This document shows positions 43,558-52,977 of a DNA stretch of 64,000 bases, one piece after another. Within the stretch, counting starts at the first letter, position 1; every line of letters starts with the position of its first letter. The DNA is from Geovibrio ferrireducens (GTDB lineage: Bacteria; Chrysiogenota; Deferribacteres; Deferribacterales; Geovibrionaceae), in the NCBI RefSeq assembly GCF_026226615.1, contig NZ_JAJAPB010000010.1, forward strand, positions 1 through 64,000, written 5' to 3'. The notes beneath the pieces are model-generated. The model searched no databases, had not been told where the DNA came from, and saw only the letters and a program-made list of their open reading frames with translations. A program made the position numbers and the translations under genes.

Positions 43558-44517
43558 TTATTTTTTCTCCTCAAACACTTCATAAGCCTGAATAATTTTC
43601 TGTACCAAGGAATGTCTGACCACATCCTTCTGGCTGAATTCCACAAAGCCTATATCATTTATCCCTTTCAGAATCTCCCGCACCAGAATAAGGCCTGATT
43701 TCTTGGAGGAAGGCAGGTCAATCTGCGTTATATCTCCCGTAACCACTGCCTTTGAGCGGAACCCCAGACGGGTGAGGAACATCTTCATCTGCTCGCTGGT
43801 GGTGTTCTGCGCCTCATCCAGAATTATGAAGGAATCATTCAGCGTTCGCCCGCGCATGAAAGCCAGCGGTGCTACCTCTATGATATTCTTCTCCACCAGC
43901 GCCGCCACCTGTTCAATGTTCATCATACTGTAAAGCGCATCATACAGCGGACGGAGATAGGGATTGATTTTATCAGCTATATCACCGGGAAGAAAGCCGA
44001 GGTTCTCCCCCGCCTCAACCGCAGGACGGGTGAGGATTATGCGCGCAACCTTCTTTTTCAGAAACAGGTGCACACCCATAGCCATGGCAAGATAAGTTTT
44101 TCCGGTTCCCGCGGGGCCTATGCCGAAAACGAGATCCTTGTCCTTTATCGCCTGCAGATATTCCTTCTGACGGGGTGATTTAGGCGAAACATTCCTTGTT
44201 CTGCCCGCAACCTTCACGGAATCAAGCAATACGCCGCTTACATCAATCTCCTGATCGTCATCCATCATCCGCAGGGCATCATTGACCCCTGCTTCGGTCA
44301 GTTCCCCTTTCATGGCCATTTCACGCAGGTGGTCTATCAGGCGCACAGCCTTTAAAACATCCGCCTTGTCCCCTTTGATGGTAAATTCGTCCCCCATCAC
44401 CGCTATATTCACATTAAATGCGGACTTAAGAGCACGGAGGTGCTGATCGCCGCTGCCCAGTATCACAGGGATCAGCGGATGGTGAATGCTTATTATTTCT
44501 GAATATTCTCTGCTCAA
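43558..44517 (-). CDS. PhoH-like ATPase
   Basis: 319 residues. Walker A GPAGTGKTYLAMA, Walker B FIILDEAQNTT, and the helicase-like SEQMKMFLTRLG block; an N-terminal KH-like part (about 15-85). Known as PhoH/YbeZ, partner of YbeY. TTG start at 44517, which overlaps the stop of the upstream gene (TTGA). Confidence 0.93.
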   Translation of the reverse strand: MSREYSEIISIHHPLIPVILGSGDQHLRALKSAFNVNIAVMGDEFTIKGDKADVLKAVRLIDHLREMAMKGELTEAGVNDALRMMDDDQEIDVSGVLLDSVKVAGRTRNVSPKSPRQKEYLQAIKDKDLVFGIGPAGTGKTYLAMAMGVHLFLKKKVARIILTRPAVEAGENLGFLPGDIADKINPYLRPLYDALYSMMNIEQVAALVEKNIIEVAPLAFMRGRTLNDSFIILDEAQNTTSEQMKMFLTRLGFRSKAVVTGDITQIDLPSSKKSGLILVREILKGINDIGFVEFSQKDVVRHSLVQKIIQAYEVFEEKK

Positions 44518-47165
44518 AATTTTATACCCCTTTCCCCGGCAATTTTTTTCGCAAGGGTAAGTTCTTCCTCTTTTGAGGATATTTCATGATCGAGCTTTGC
44601 CCGCTTTATCTCTTTCAAAATTTCTCCGTAAACTCCCGAAGGGGGTATGCCCATCGCCTTAAGGTCGTTTCCGTCCACAGAGGGCGCAACAAACCTGTAA
44701 ACAGTGAGATATTCCTTGAGCAGCCATTCATACTCCTGCCCCAGAACAGCCACAGCAGCCGTTACAGCCTCGGTTTTCATGCCGTCGAAAATATCTGTTA
44801 TGGCTGATGCCTTCACGTCTTTCAGGCGCTTCACCTGCCAGACAGCATGCTTAAACTTATAGAAAGCTTCCGCAAGCTCATCATAAAGCCTGCCGGTGAT
44901 CTCAAACCTTGAGGCAAGGCGTTTCATCTCCGGCCTGCTTAAGTCGGCAAACAGAATGCAGAAACGGCTTATCCAGAGTTCAAGCTTATCCTCAAACTGA
45001 AACGAGTACCATCCGTTAATTTTCTTCAGAACAGCGAATCTGTCCAGCTTGAAATCATCAATCGCCATATTATCATGAAAAAATTTCAGCATATCGTATT
45101 TTTTCATCATCAGCAGAGCTTCCACAAAACTGTCTTCTGATAAAATATACTTCAGTTCAAGGTACATCCTCTGCCCGACAACTCTTTCCAGCAGTTTGAG
45201 GGATACGGCGTGCTTGAGCAGTTTTTCGGTGTGCGGGCCTATGGCAAAGCCGTAGCGCACGGCAAAGCGCACCCCCCGCAGACATCTGGAAGGATCATCC
45301 ACAAAGCTCAGACTGTGCAGAACCCTTATCTTTTTATCAACTATATCTTTCTGACCGCCAAAGAAATCCAGCAAAAGGCCGAAATCGTCCCCCGTGAGCT
45401 TCATGGCCATGGCATTTATGCTGAAATCACGCCTGTAGAGGTCGTTTCGTATTGACGCATTCTCAACCTCAGGAGCAGAGGCGGGATTTGTGTAGTATTC
45501 CGTTCTGGATGTGGCGAAATCAACACGGAAACCGTCTTTGAATATCACCACCGCAGTTTTGAACTTGAAATGTTCCGAGACCTTAGCCTTTTTCATGGCG
45601 GCAAAACGCTTGGCAAGAGCCGGGGCATCCCCCTCCACAACAATATCTATATCCATATTCGTGTTCTGCATGAGAATATCACGCACCACACCGCCCACAA
45701 GATAGGCGTTCAGCCCCATCTGCTCCGCCAGACGGCCGATGTCCGCCAGTATTCTGTTAACTCTGTCCGGCAGACAGTTTTTCACAAGAGAGCTTATATT
45801 TTTCAGCTTCTGCGGCTGCTTGGTCTGGTAGTGTCTGGGCAGTTTTGTTATCTCCTCATGCATAAGGCGCAGCAGATCCGTGCGGGTTATTACCCCCTCC
45901 AGTCTGCCGTCCCTCACAACGGGCAGCATCTTCTGGTTCATGGAGAGCATCATCTCCTCCGCCAGATAGTAAGGCACATCAGGCTCAACAGACCGGAACT
46001 CAATCTGCATGAGCGAGCGCACAGGCTCGCTTTTAAGCCCGTGCTTTATACCCTGAAGAATGTCCCGTCTGGAAATAAGCCCCACTGGTATGCCGCCGTT
46101 ATCCACAACAGGCATCATGTTCAGGTTGTATTTCATGAAGAGATCCATCGCCATCTCAAACGTCCCCGTTATGGGAACGGTTTTTACGGGATATGTCATA
46201 ATATCCTTCGCCAGACGGACAGGATGTATGTTTTCGCTTATAACTATTTTGAGCAAATCAACGCATTCGGTGAGGGTCATTTTCTTCACTATTGCGCTTG
46301 CCGCACTGGGGTGTCCGCCGCCGCCGAAACGCTCCATCACAACCGAGCAGTCTATCTCGTCCGCCCTGCTCCGCCCAACAAGCACTATCCGCTCTCCCGC
46401 ACGGACAGCAATGAACAGAGCGTCCATACTCTCCATATCCATAATGCGGTGGGCAATCACGGCTATTTCCCCTATGTAGCGGTCGGTTGTTGCGTAGGAA
46501 AGCCCGACAGATGCGCCCTGAATATGAAAAACATTCATATTCACAAGCAGTTCGTTCATCACGAATATCTGCTCCTTGCTCATATCACGCTTCACGTACT
46601 CGCTCACCATCTCCAGTTCAGCACCGCAATCCAGAAGAAAAGCCGCCGCCGTCATATCCTCCTGTGTGGTGCTGGAGAATGAGAGGAGTCCCGTATCTTC
46701 ATACAGGCCGAGGATCATGAGTGTTGCCAGTGTCTTATCCGGCCTGAAACCTGTCTGTTTCATTCTGCGGATGATTATGGTCACGGTTGAGCCTGTTTCG
46801 TCTATATGGGTCTCGCGGGCTTCTATATCACGCCCGTGGGAAGGGTGATGATCATAGAGGATTATATTATCCGCCCTGTCCAGCATCCACTGCAAAGGCG
46901 CAGTTCTTTCTTTAAGCTTACAGTCTGTAATCACAAGGAGATCAAAGCGGCCGATCTCATCAAAATCCTTCTCTTTCAGGCGTATGACAGGGAGCGTCAC
47001 ATCCTCTTCGTTGAAATAGTCCTCAACGTTCCCCTCAAAGGAGGTCACAGTGAAAACGGCATCGCACCCGTGCAGAGCGCATGCAGCGCAGGCACTGGCC
47101 AGAGCGTCAAAATCAGGTGTTTTGTGGGTTATCACCGCTTTTTTTATATCTTTAAGGGGTTTCAT
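44514..47165 (-). CDS. DHH-CBS-tRNA nucleotidyltransferase fusion protein
   Basis: 883 residues. Order: DHH phosphoesterase (about 10-165, with DFDALAS and YDHHPSH), DHHA1 (about 225-300, GGGGHPSAAS), two CBS domains (about 310-430), then a class II nucleotidyltransferase (about 480-690) with YLVGGVVRDILM, DIDIVVEG, RRDFSINAMA and DDPSRCLRGVRF. The last part matches CCA-adding and related tRNA enzymes. In Aquifex a fused member shares the work with a second enzyme, so a separate CC- or A-adding partner may exist elsewhere. The fusion of cyclic-dinucleotide-type phosphodiesterase, ligand-sensing CBS and tRNA maturation domains is notable. Confidence 0.9.
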   Translation of the reverse strand: MKPLKDIKKAVITHKTPDFDALASACAACALHGCDAVFTVTSFEGNVEDYFNEEDVTLPVIRLKEKDFDEIGRFDLLVITDCKLKERTAPLQWMLDRADNIILYDHHPSHGRDIEARETHIDETGSTVTIIIRRMKQTGFRPDKTLATLMILGLYEDTGLLSFSSTTQEDMTAAAFLLDCGAELEMVSEYVKRDMSKEQIFVMNELLVNMNVFHIQGASVGLSYATTDRYIGEIAVIAHRIMDMESMDALFIAVRAGERIVLVGRSRADEIDCSVVMERFGGGGHPSAASAIVKKMTLTECVDLLKIVISENIHPVRLAKDIMTYPVKTVPITGTFEMAMDLFMKYNLNMMPVVDNGGIPVGLISRRDILQGIKHGLKSEPVRSLMQIEFRSVEPDVPYYLAEEMMLSMNQKMLPVVRDGRLEGVITRTDLLRLMHEEITKLPRHYQTKQPQKLKNISSLVKNCLPDRVNRILADIGRLAEQMGLNAYLVGGVVRDILMQNTNMDIDIVVEGDAPALAKRFAAMKKAKVSEHFKFKTAVVIFKDGFRVDFATSRTEYYTNPASAPEVENASIRNDLYRRDFSINAMAMKLTGDDFGLLLDFFGGQKDIVDKKIRVLHSLSFVDDPSRCLRGVRFAVRYGFAIGPHTEKLLKHAVSLKLLERVVGQRMYLELKYILSEDSFVEALLMMKKYDMLKFFHDNMAIDDFKLDRFAVLKKINGWYSFQFEDKLELWISRFCILFADLSRPEMKRLASRFEITGRLYDELAEAFYKFKHAVWQVKRLKDVKASAITDIFDGMKTEAVTAAVAVLGQEYEWLLKEYLTVYRFVAPSVDGNDLKAMGIPPSGVYGEILKEIKRAKLDHEISSKEEELTLAKKIAGERGIKF

Positions 47166-47406
47166 GCAGCAGCACCTGTTCGACTTTGAGATCCTTCATC
47201 TGTCTTTATTATCCGAAATGTACCATCCATGGGAGCGTATGCAACAACAGACGGTATCGTGAAAGCACCTGATCGACTTTGAGATCCTTCATCCCTTCGG
47301 GATTCAGGATGACGCTCTGAAACGTCATTCTGAGCAGAGCGAAGAATCTCTGGTCTTATTATCCGAAATTTCCCTTCCATGGGAGCGTATGCAACAACAG
47401 ACGGTG
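47166..47406. repeat. Nested direct and inverted repeats between xerD-like and CCA-fusion genes
   Basis: Two direct-repeat pairs: 47206-47258 with 47356-47408 (ATTATCCGAAAT, then TCCATGGGAGCGTATGCAAC and AACAGACGGT) and 47172-47199 with 47265-47292 (GCACCTG-TCGACTTTGAGAT, then CCTTCAT). Between them is a small inverted repeat TTCAGGATGACG (47303-47314) with CGTCATTCTGAG (47323-47334). ATTATCC-AAAT with TCCATGG recalls the P3 side of the modular elements. The last repeat includes the xerD-like stop codon. Confidence 0.65.
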
Positions 47407-48309
47407 TCATTGTTTGCCTCTGTTTCGGGAAAATCTCGGATGGCATTCATTCATGATATTCCTGGCCTTGTCTGTTGTTACATGAGTGTATATTTCGGTG
47501 GTGCTTAGGTCGGAGTGGCCGAGGAAAAGCTGTATGGTGCGGAGGTCTGCACCGTTGGTAAGCATATGCGTGGCAAAGGAATGGCGCAGGGTGTGGGGTG
47601 AAACATGCTTGGTGATGCCCGCTTTTTCGCAGTATTTTTTCACGATCATCCAGAAATATTCCCTGTCCAGCTTATTTCCCGTGCGGCTGAGGAACAGAAA
47701 GCCGTTGTCGGACTCCTTCACAAAATATTCCTTACGAACAGCCAGATAGCTTTCCATCTTTTCCCTGAGGCTTTCATAAAACGGAACAAGGCGCTGTTTG
47801 CTCCCCTTTCCAGTTACCTTGAAAATGCCCCTTTTCATATCTATATCGTTCAGTTTTATACTCACAAGCTCGCTCACCCGTATCCCGGATGAATACATGG
47901 TCTCAAGCATCACCTGATCCCGGAAGCCCAAATGAGTCGAAGCATCGGGAGCTTTCAAAAGCTCATCAACCTCGTCAAAATCCAGAAAAGCCGGCAGCTT
48001 TTCCCACTTCTTAGGTTTTGTGACCAAAGTCACCGGATTAACCTGAAGCTCGCGCTCCTTAATGAGAAAGTCAAAAAAAGCACTGAGCCCCGAAAGCCGC
48101 CTCAAAAGCGTTTCCACAGAGTTACCCCTTATCCTCAGTTCAGTCATAAAACCTATGACCTCTTTCAGGGAATAAGGGTCATCCCTCCCTGCTGCAAACT
48201 GATGAAAATCTTTTACATCATGGACATATGCTTCCACAGTGTTTGCGCTTGCGGAGTACTCGTATTTCAGAAATGACTCAAAAGCCTTGATATGCTTATC
48301 TTTCTCCAT
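47407..48309 (-). CDS. XerC/XerD-type tyrosine recombinase
   Basis: 300 residues from ATG 48309 (weak ribosome-binding site; the longer frame adds 20 unrelated residues). N-terminal SAM-like core-binding domain (about 5-90). The catalytic set is visible: Arg in SSGIRVSEL, Lys in TGKGSKQR, HTLRHSFATHM (His and Arg), LGHSDLSTTEIYTHV (His and Tyr). Resolves chromosome dimers at dif with FtsK if it is the housekeeping enzyme; no dif site was found in the window, so XerC, XerD or XerH cannot be decided. Its stop lies inside a repeat. Confidence 0.88.
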   Translation of the reverse strand: MEKDKHIKAFESFLKYEYSASANTVEAYVHDVKDFHQFAAGRDDPYSLKEVIGFMTELRIRGNSVETLLRRLSGLSAFFDFLIKERELQVNPVTLVTKPKKWEKLPAFLDFDEVDELLKAPDASTHLGFRDQVMLETMYSSGIRVSELVSIKLNDIDMKRGIFKVTGKGSKQRLVPFYESLREKMESYLAVRKEYFVKESDNGFLFLSRTGNKLDREYFWMIVKKYCEKAGITKHVSPHTLRHSFATHMLTNGADLRTIQLFLGHSDLSTTEIYTHVTTDKARNIMNECHPRFSRNRGKQ

Positions 48310-48613
48310 AAATACTTTTACCACATCAAACCCAAAGGAGCAATGAGGCTTTCCGGCGGCAGGGATCAAAATAAAAAAAATTTCATTGTTAACTTACTCC
48401 CCATGGTTTAACCCGCCGCACCGATCCGTTCACCATAAAACGGACATATGCGCAATTATCAAAAAATACCAAATCATCATTCATATGACCTGACGGATAA
48501 AAATTTAACATAATATCATTATGGGCAAAACAAACATTATAGAGATTAATATATTTATAATTAAAGATTTTATTAATCGAAATTATCTATAGCATATCAA
48601 TTACCCTATATAT

Positions 48614-48630
48614 ATTTCATGTGGTGAAAT
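48614..48630. promoter_or_regulatory. Palindrome next to the distal malic enzyme promoter
   Basis: ATTTCA-TGTGG-TGAAAT, perfect arms. It ends 5 bases before the -35 box of the distal promoter, a position fit for an activator or repressor dimer. The binding protein is unknown. Confidence 0.45.
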
Positions 48631-48635
48631 ATTTG

Positions 48636-48664
48636 TTGTCAAACTGCGTTCTTAATATTAAAAT
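48636..48664 (+). promoter_or_regulatory. Distal sigma-70 type promoter of the malic enzyme gene
   Basis: TTGTCA (48636-48641), 17-base spacer, TAAAAT (48659-48664). Leader of about 145 bases. Confidence 0.5.
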
Positions 48665-48760
48665 CATAAGTATAGTTTTTATCTATTAAACTTAAAATTA
48701 ATCATCTGCTCCGCATTAAAGAAACCAAATGAGCATATGATTGTAATTATAAAATTATTG

Positions 48761-48789
48761 TTGACTATGCATAAACACAAAATTAATAT
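48761..48789 (+). promoter_or_regulatory. Proximal sigma-70 type promoter of the malic enzyme gene
   Basis: TTGACT (48761-48766), 17-base spacer, TAATAT (48784-48789). The leader of about 20 bases contains CAGGAGG. Confidence 0.7.
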
Positions 48790-48816
48790 TATCCCAGATA
48801 AGTCAGGAGGAGCTAA

Positions 48817-51090
48817 ATGAGCAAAAACGAAAAAGTCACATTGGAGGAAGCTCTCGAATACCATAAGGGCAGCCGCCCCGGTAAAATCGAGGTTGTTCCC
48901 ACTAAACCCTGCTTCACGCAGAGAGACCTTTCCCTCGCGTACACGCCCGGCGTCGCTGAACCCTGCCGTGTAATTGAAAAAAATCCCGAAGCCGTTTACG
49001 ACTATACATCCAAAGGGAACCTAGTGGCGGTTCTTTCAAACGGTACTGCGGTGCTCGGCCTCGGAAACATCGGTGCAGCAGCAGGCAAACCTGTTATGGA
49101 AGGAAAAGGCGTTCTTTTCAAAAGATTTGCAGATGTTGATGTTTTCGATATTGAAATCAACTCCGAAAACCCCGATGATGTAATAAAAGCTTGTGAACTC
49201 CTTGAGCCCACTTTCGGCGGGATCAACCTTGAGGACATCAAAGCGCCCGACTGCTTCTATATAGAAGAAGAAGTTAAAAAGAAACTCGGCATACCCGTTT
49301 TCCACGACGATCAGCACGGAACAGCGATCATCTGCATAGCCGCTCTTCTGAACGCTCTTGAGCTCGTGGACAAAAAGATAGATGAAGTTGTCACGGTAAT
49401 CAACGGCGCGGGAGCAGCAGGCATAGCAATCGGCAAGCTTATGCTTCTTGTCGGCGCGAAAAAAGAGAACATCTTCATGTGCGATACCAAAGGTGTTGTC
49501 TATAGCGGCAGAAAAGAGGGCATGAACAAATATAAAGAAGAATTCGCCCTTGTTACCGATAAACGCACCCTTGATGAAGCTGTTGACGGCTCTGATGTTT
49601 TCCTTGGACTTTCCGCTAAGGGAGCCCTTTCCAAATCTATGGTTAAAACCATGGCGAGAAAGCCCATCATCATGGCCATGGCAAACCCTGATCCCGAAAT
49701 CACACCCGAAGAGGTTGAAGAGGTCAGAGGTGACGCTGTTGTCGCCACAGGCCGCTCAGACTACCCCAATCAGGTTAACAACGTTCTCGGCTTCCCCTTC
49801 ATTTTCAGAGGTGCCCTCGATGTGAGAGCTTCCGCCATAAATGAGGAAATGAAGCTGGCAGCCGTTTACGCACTGAAAAAACTCACAAGGGAAGATGTGC
49901 CCGAAAGCGTATGCAAGGCATACGGCGTTGAAAAAATAGAATTCGGCAAGGATTACATCATCCCCAAACCCTTCGACCCCAGAGTTCTGACATGGGTTGC
50001 CCCTGCAGTTGCCAAAGCAGCTATGGAAACAGGCGTTGCAAAACTGCCCATAAAAGACTTTGAAGTATACAAAGACCAGCTTGAGTCAAGACTTTCATTC
50101 GCTAAGGAGTTCACACGTCAGGCTATCTCAGTTGCCAGACAGAGCCCGAAAAAGCTTGTATTCCCCGAAGGCGAATATGAAAAAATAATAAGAGCCGCTA
50201 ACAGAATCGTACTGGAAGGAATCGCCCAGCCTATCCTGCTCGGAGATGTTGAGAGGATTAAAAAGCTTGCCGCGGAACTTAATGTTGATCTTCATGGCAT
50301 CGAAATTATTGACCCCAGATGCTCTGACAAGATTGATTCATACGCGGCACAGCTTTTTGAACTGCGCGGCAGAAAAGGCACTACCCTCGCGGAAGCCACC
50401 AGACGCATGCACAAAATCACTGACTACTTTGCGGCTATGATGGTTAAAAACGGCGATGCAGACTGCCTTGTTAACGGATATTCCAGAAACTATCCTGACG
50501 CAGTGAAGCCTCTGCTTGAAATTATGCCTCTGGAAAAGGGATATACATCCCCATCCGGTTCTTACTTCATGCTGTTTAAAGACAGAATGGTTCTCTGCGC
50601 TGACACCACCGTGAATATTGACCCCACGGCGGAGCAGCTCGCGCAGATCGCTCTTCAGTCAGCAGACACACTGAGAAAGTTCCAGATTGAACCCAGAGTG
50701 GCTATGCTTTCCTTCTCCAACTTCGGCTCTGTCCGTATGGAAAGAACCATAAAAGTGGAAAAAGCGATCAAGCTTGTTAACGAAATCGACCCGAAACTCA
50801 TAATAGACGGGGACATGCAGGCAGATACAGCGGTTTATCCGCCCATCGCCAGAGAGGCCTTCCCCTTCTCTAAAATCAAAGGGGATGCGAACGTGCTTGT
50901 TTTCCCCAACCTTGAAGCCGGCAACAGCGCATACAAGCTTCTGTGGAGACTCGGAAGCGGTATAGCCATAGGCCCGATCCTTCAGGGCTTCAAACACTCT
51001 GTACACGTTCTCCAGAGAGGAGTGGACGTTACAGACATAGTAAATCTGGCCGCTATTGCAGTTGTTGACTGCATTGAAAAATCAAAATAA
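48817..51090 (+). CDS. maeB: NADP-type malic enzyme with C-terminal phosphotransacetylase domain
   Basis: 757 residues. Malic enzyme part (about 1-425): [10 protein letters not shown], the catalytic Lys region [18 protein letters not shown], metal-binding [11 protein letters not shown] with DDQHGTA, NAD(P)-binding [12 protein letters not shown]. The phosphotransacetylase-like part (about 430-757) usually acts as a regulatory domain sensing acetyl-CoA. Converts malate to pyruvate and CO2. Strong promoter and AGGAGG; terminator at 51111-51140. Links the citric acid cycle to pyruvate and, with fbp, fits growth on organic acids. Confidence 0.95.
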   Translation: MSKNEKVTLEEALEYHKGSRPGKIEVVPTKPCFTQRDLSLAYTPGVAEPCRVIEKNPEAVYDYTSKGNLVAVLSNGTAVLGLGNIGAAAGKPVMEGKGVLFKRFADVDVFDIEINSENPDDVIKACELLEPTFGGINLEDIKAPDCFYIEEEVKKKLGIPVFHDDQHGTAIICIAALLNALELVDKKIDEVVTVINGAGAAGIAIGKLMLLVGAKKENIFMCDTKGVVYSGRKEGMNKYKEEFALVTDKRTLDEAVDGSDVFLGLSAKGALSKSMVKTMARKPIIMAMANPDPEITPEEVEEVRGDAVVATGRSDYPNQVNNVLGFPFIFRGALDVRASAINEEMKLAAVYALKKLTREDVPESVCKAYGVEKIEFGKDYIIPKPFDPRVLTWVAPAVAKAAMETGVAKLPIKDFEVYKDQLESRLSFAKEFTRQAISVARQSPKKLVFPEGEYEKIIRAANRIVLEGIAQPILLGDVERIKKLAAELNVDLHGIEIIDPRCSDKIDSYAAQLFELRGRKGTTLAEATRRMHKITDYFAAMMVKNGDADCLVNGYSRNYPDAVKPLLEIMPLEKGYTSPSGSYFMLFKDRMVLCADTTVNIDPTAEQLAQIALQSADTLRKFQIEPRVAMLSFSNFGSVRMERTIKVEKAIKLVNEIDPKLIIDGDMQADTAVYPPIAREAFPFSKIKGDANVLVFPNLEAGNSAYKLLWRLGSGIAIGPILQGFKHSVHVLQRGVDVTDIVNLAAIAVVDCIEKSK

Positions 51091-51110
51091 TTCCTGCCTC
51101 ACCCATTAGT

Positions 51111-51140
51111 AAAAAAGGGAGCCCGCCGGCTCCCTTTTTT
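51111..51140 (+). terminator. Intrinsic terminator of the malic enzyme gene
   Basis: AAAAAAGGGAGCC (51111-51123), CGCC loop, GGCTCCCTTTTTT (51128-51140). It can work in both directions. Confidence 0.92.
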
Positions 51141-51246
51141 AATTCCGCAGCAACAAAACAGCATTATCAGCCGCTTCGCTTAATTATCTTGAATTTCGCA
51201 TATTCTTATGTTTTATTACTGAATATCATATCAAAAGGTGATTACA

Positions 51247-52941
51247 TTGCTTGAAAATATTCTCAAAAACGAACGAAGCCTCTACCTCCTTCAACATAAA
51301 GACAACCCGGTTGCATGGCAGCCTTGGAGCGATGCGACTCTCAAGCTGGCTCAGGAGCAGGATAAACCCATAATGGTCAGCATCGGCTACTCCGCCTGTC
51401 ACTGGTGTCATGTTATGGAGAAGGAATCATTTGAGGACACGGCGACCGCAGAAGTCATAAATAAATATTTCATCCCCGTTAAGGTCGACAGAGAAGAATA
51501 CCCCGACGTTGACAAGCGTTACCAGTTTTATCTCCAGTCCACCGGGGTTAACGGCGGCTGGCCGCTTAACTGCTTCCTTCTCCCTGACGGAACCCCATTC
51601 TACGGCGGAACCTACTACCCGAAGGAGCCCGGTCACGGACTGCCCGCATTTAAGGAGATACTTGAGAAAATAGGTGATCTTTACCGCACAGACCGCGCCC
51701 ATGTGAGGCAGACTGCAAAAAACTTCCTCAGTTTTCTGGATGAGTTCAGGGAAGTTAAGTTTGATTTCGAGCATTTTGAATCAACGCCCTTAAGCGCATT
51801 TGACAACGAATTCTACCGTATTATGGACATGGAAAACGGAGGCTTCGGCGCGGGAGCCCGGTTTCCGCAGATCCCCTCCCTTCTTTATCTGATGAAGCGT
51901 TTCGAAAAAGAAAGAGTCGGCAAATTTCTCACAAAAACGGCGGATATGCTTTGCTCCGGCGGAATATGCGACCATATACACGGCGGCTTTTTCAGATACA
52001 CTGTGGATAAGGAGTGGCGCACGCCGCACTTTGAAAAAATGCTGTATGATAATGCACTTAATACGATTTTTCTCATCCGCATGTTTGACAGGACAGATAA
52101 CATGCTGTACCTGCATACAGCCGGAAAAGCCATAGACTTCATACTGGATGAGTTTAATACGGAGTACGGACTTATCTCCTCCATGGATGCTGACAGTCTT
52201 GATGCAAAAGGCAAGCTTTCAGAAGGGTTTTACCATAAAATATTCAACCGCGACATGGTGCTTCTGAGCGATGAGGACAAAAAGAAGATGTTTGAGCACA
52301 TCTTCCCCTATGAGGGTGTTGCGGCTTTCGCCAAGGCGGACTATGAAAGCAGAATCGCCGTGCAGCCGTTTGTCGATAAGCTGAAAACAGGCGCTGCCTA
52401 TAAAGAAAAACCGGCGAAGGACAACAAGGTCATCCTCTCCCAGAACGCCCTATTCTGCAAGGCACTGCTGGAATACAGCGAAACAGCCGGAGATGAATAT
52501 TACTTTGAGCAGGCTAAAATGCTCCTCGGCAAGCTTGAGCATTTCCTCATTGACGGAACACATCTTAACAGAATCAATTACTCTGGGGATATTTTCAATT
52601 ATGCAACCCTTGAGGACTATGCCTTCACAGCAGACATGTATCTGAAATTTTTTGACATCACTTCTGAAAAAGGATTTCTGCTGAAAGCCAAGTCTATTCT
52701 GGAACAGGCTTTGGATGAGTTTACCTATGACGGGCTTCTTCATCTGGACAGAGCGGGAAAGGTACTCGAAACTTTTGATGATTCAATGCCTTCCGCCGTG
52801 GGTCTCATTGCGGAGCTTGTGCTTCATAATAAAGAAAAGCTGGGGCTTAACCTGCTCAGTGAAATGGAAAACTTCCTTGCTGACAGGGCAGTGAAATATC
52901 CCACAGCACATTCAACAGTGCTTGGAGCGTTTACCGAATAA
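51247..52941 (+). CDS. DUF255 (YyaL-like) thioredoxin-fold protein
   Basis: 564 residues from TTG 51247, preceded by AAGGTGA at good spacing; a GTG three codons earlier overlaps that site. The N-terminal thioredoxin-like domain (about 1-165) has the motif SACHWCHVMEKESF. The rest is an (alpha/alpha) barrel-like domain of the N-acylglucosamine-epimerase type. Family members usually exceed 650 residues; the C-terminal part is shorter here and ends cleanly at AHSTVLGAFTE. Function unproven; a link to spermatogenesis-associated protein 20 in animals gives only a name. Confidence 0.85.
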   Translation: MLENILKNERSLYLLQHKDNPVAWQPWSDATLKLAQEQDKPIMVSIGYSACHWCHVMEKESFEDTATAEVINKYFIPVKVDREEYPDVDKRYQFYLQSTGVNGGWPLNCFLLPDGTPFYGGTYYPKEPGHGLPAFKEILEKIGDLYRTDRAHVRQTAKNFLSFLDEFREVKFDFEHFESTPLSAFDNEFYRIMDMENGGFGAGARFPQIPSLLYLMKRFEKERVGKFLTKTADMLCSGGICDHIHGGFFRYTVDKEWRTPHFEKMLYDNALNTIFLIRMFDRTDNMLYLHTAGKAIDFILDEFNTEYGLISSMDADSLDAKGKLSEGFYHKIFNRDMVLLSDEDKKKMFEHIFPYEGVAAFAKADYESRIAVQPFVDKLKTGAAYKEKPAKDNKVILSQNALFCKALLEYSETAGDEYYFEQAKMLLGKLEHFLIDGTHLNRINYSGDIFNYATLEDYAFTADMYLKFFDITSEKGFLLKAKSILEQALDEFTYDGLLHLDRAGKVLETFDDSMPSAVGLIAELVLHNKEKLGLNLLSEMENFLADRAVKYPTAHSTVLGAFTE

Positions 52942-52948
52942 ACATATA

Positions 52949-52977
52949 TCCGGCGTGTGTTTTCAGCGCACGCCGGA
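52949..52977. terminator. Hairpin between convergent DUF255 and TetR genes
   Basis: TCCGGCGTG (52949-52957) and CACGCCGGA (52969-52977). The loop contains the stop codon of the TetR gene. The stem is strong but no T tract follows on either side. Confidence 0.5.

Larger units (their letters stand above)
48370..48816. other. AT-rich regulatory stretch upstream of the malic enzyme gene
   Basis: About 450 bases without a gene. The left half (48370-48600) contains no structure I recognise. The right half holds a 17-base palindrome (48614-48630) and two candidate promoters (48636-48664 and 48761-48789) for the malic enzyme gene. Confidence 0.7.

Noticed and set aside
45570-46682. Long plus-strand open frame of 370 codons inside the CCA-fusion gene
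   Set aside because: Antisense shadow with His/Arg-rich composition and no ribosome-binding site.
47407-48309. An integron or phage integrase with an attachment site
   Set aside because: The protein matches housekeeping Xer recombinases, and no phage genes, attC sites or tRNA gene are adjacent. The nearby repeats do not have attachment-site layout.
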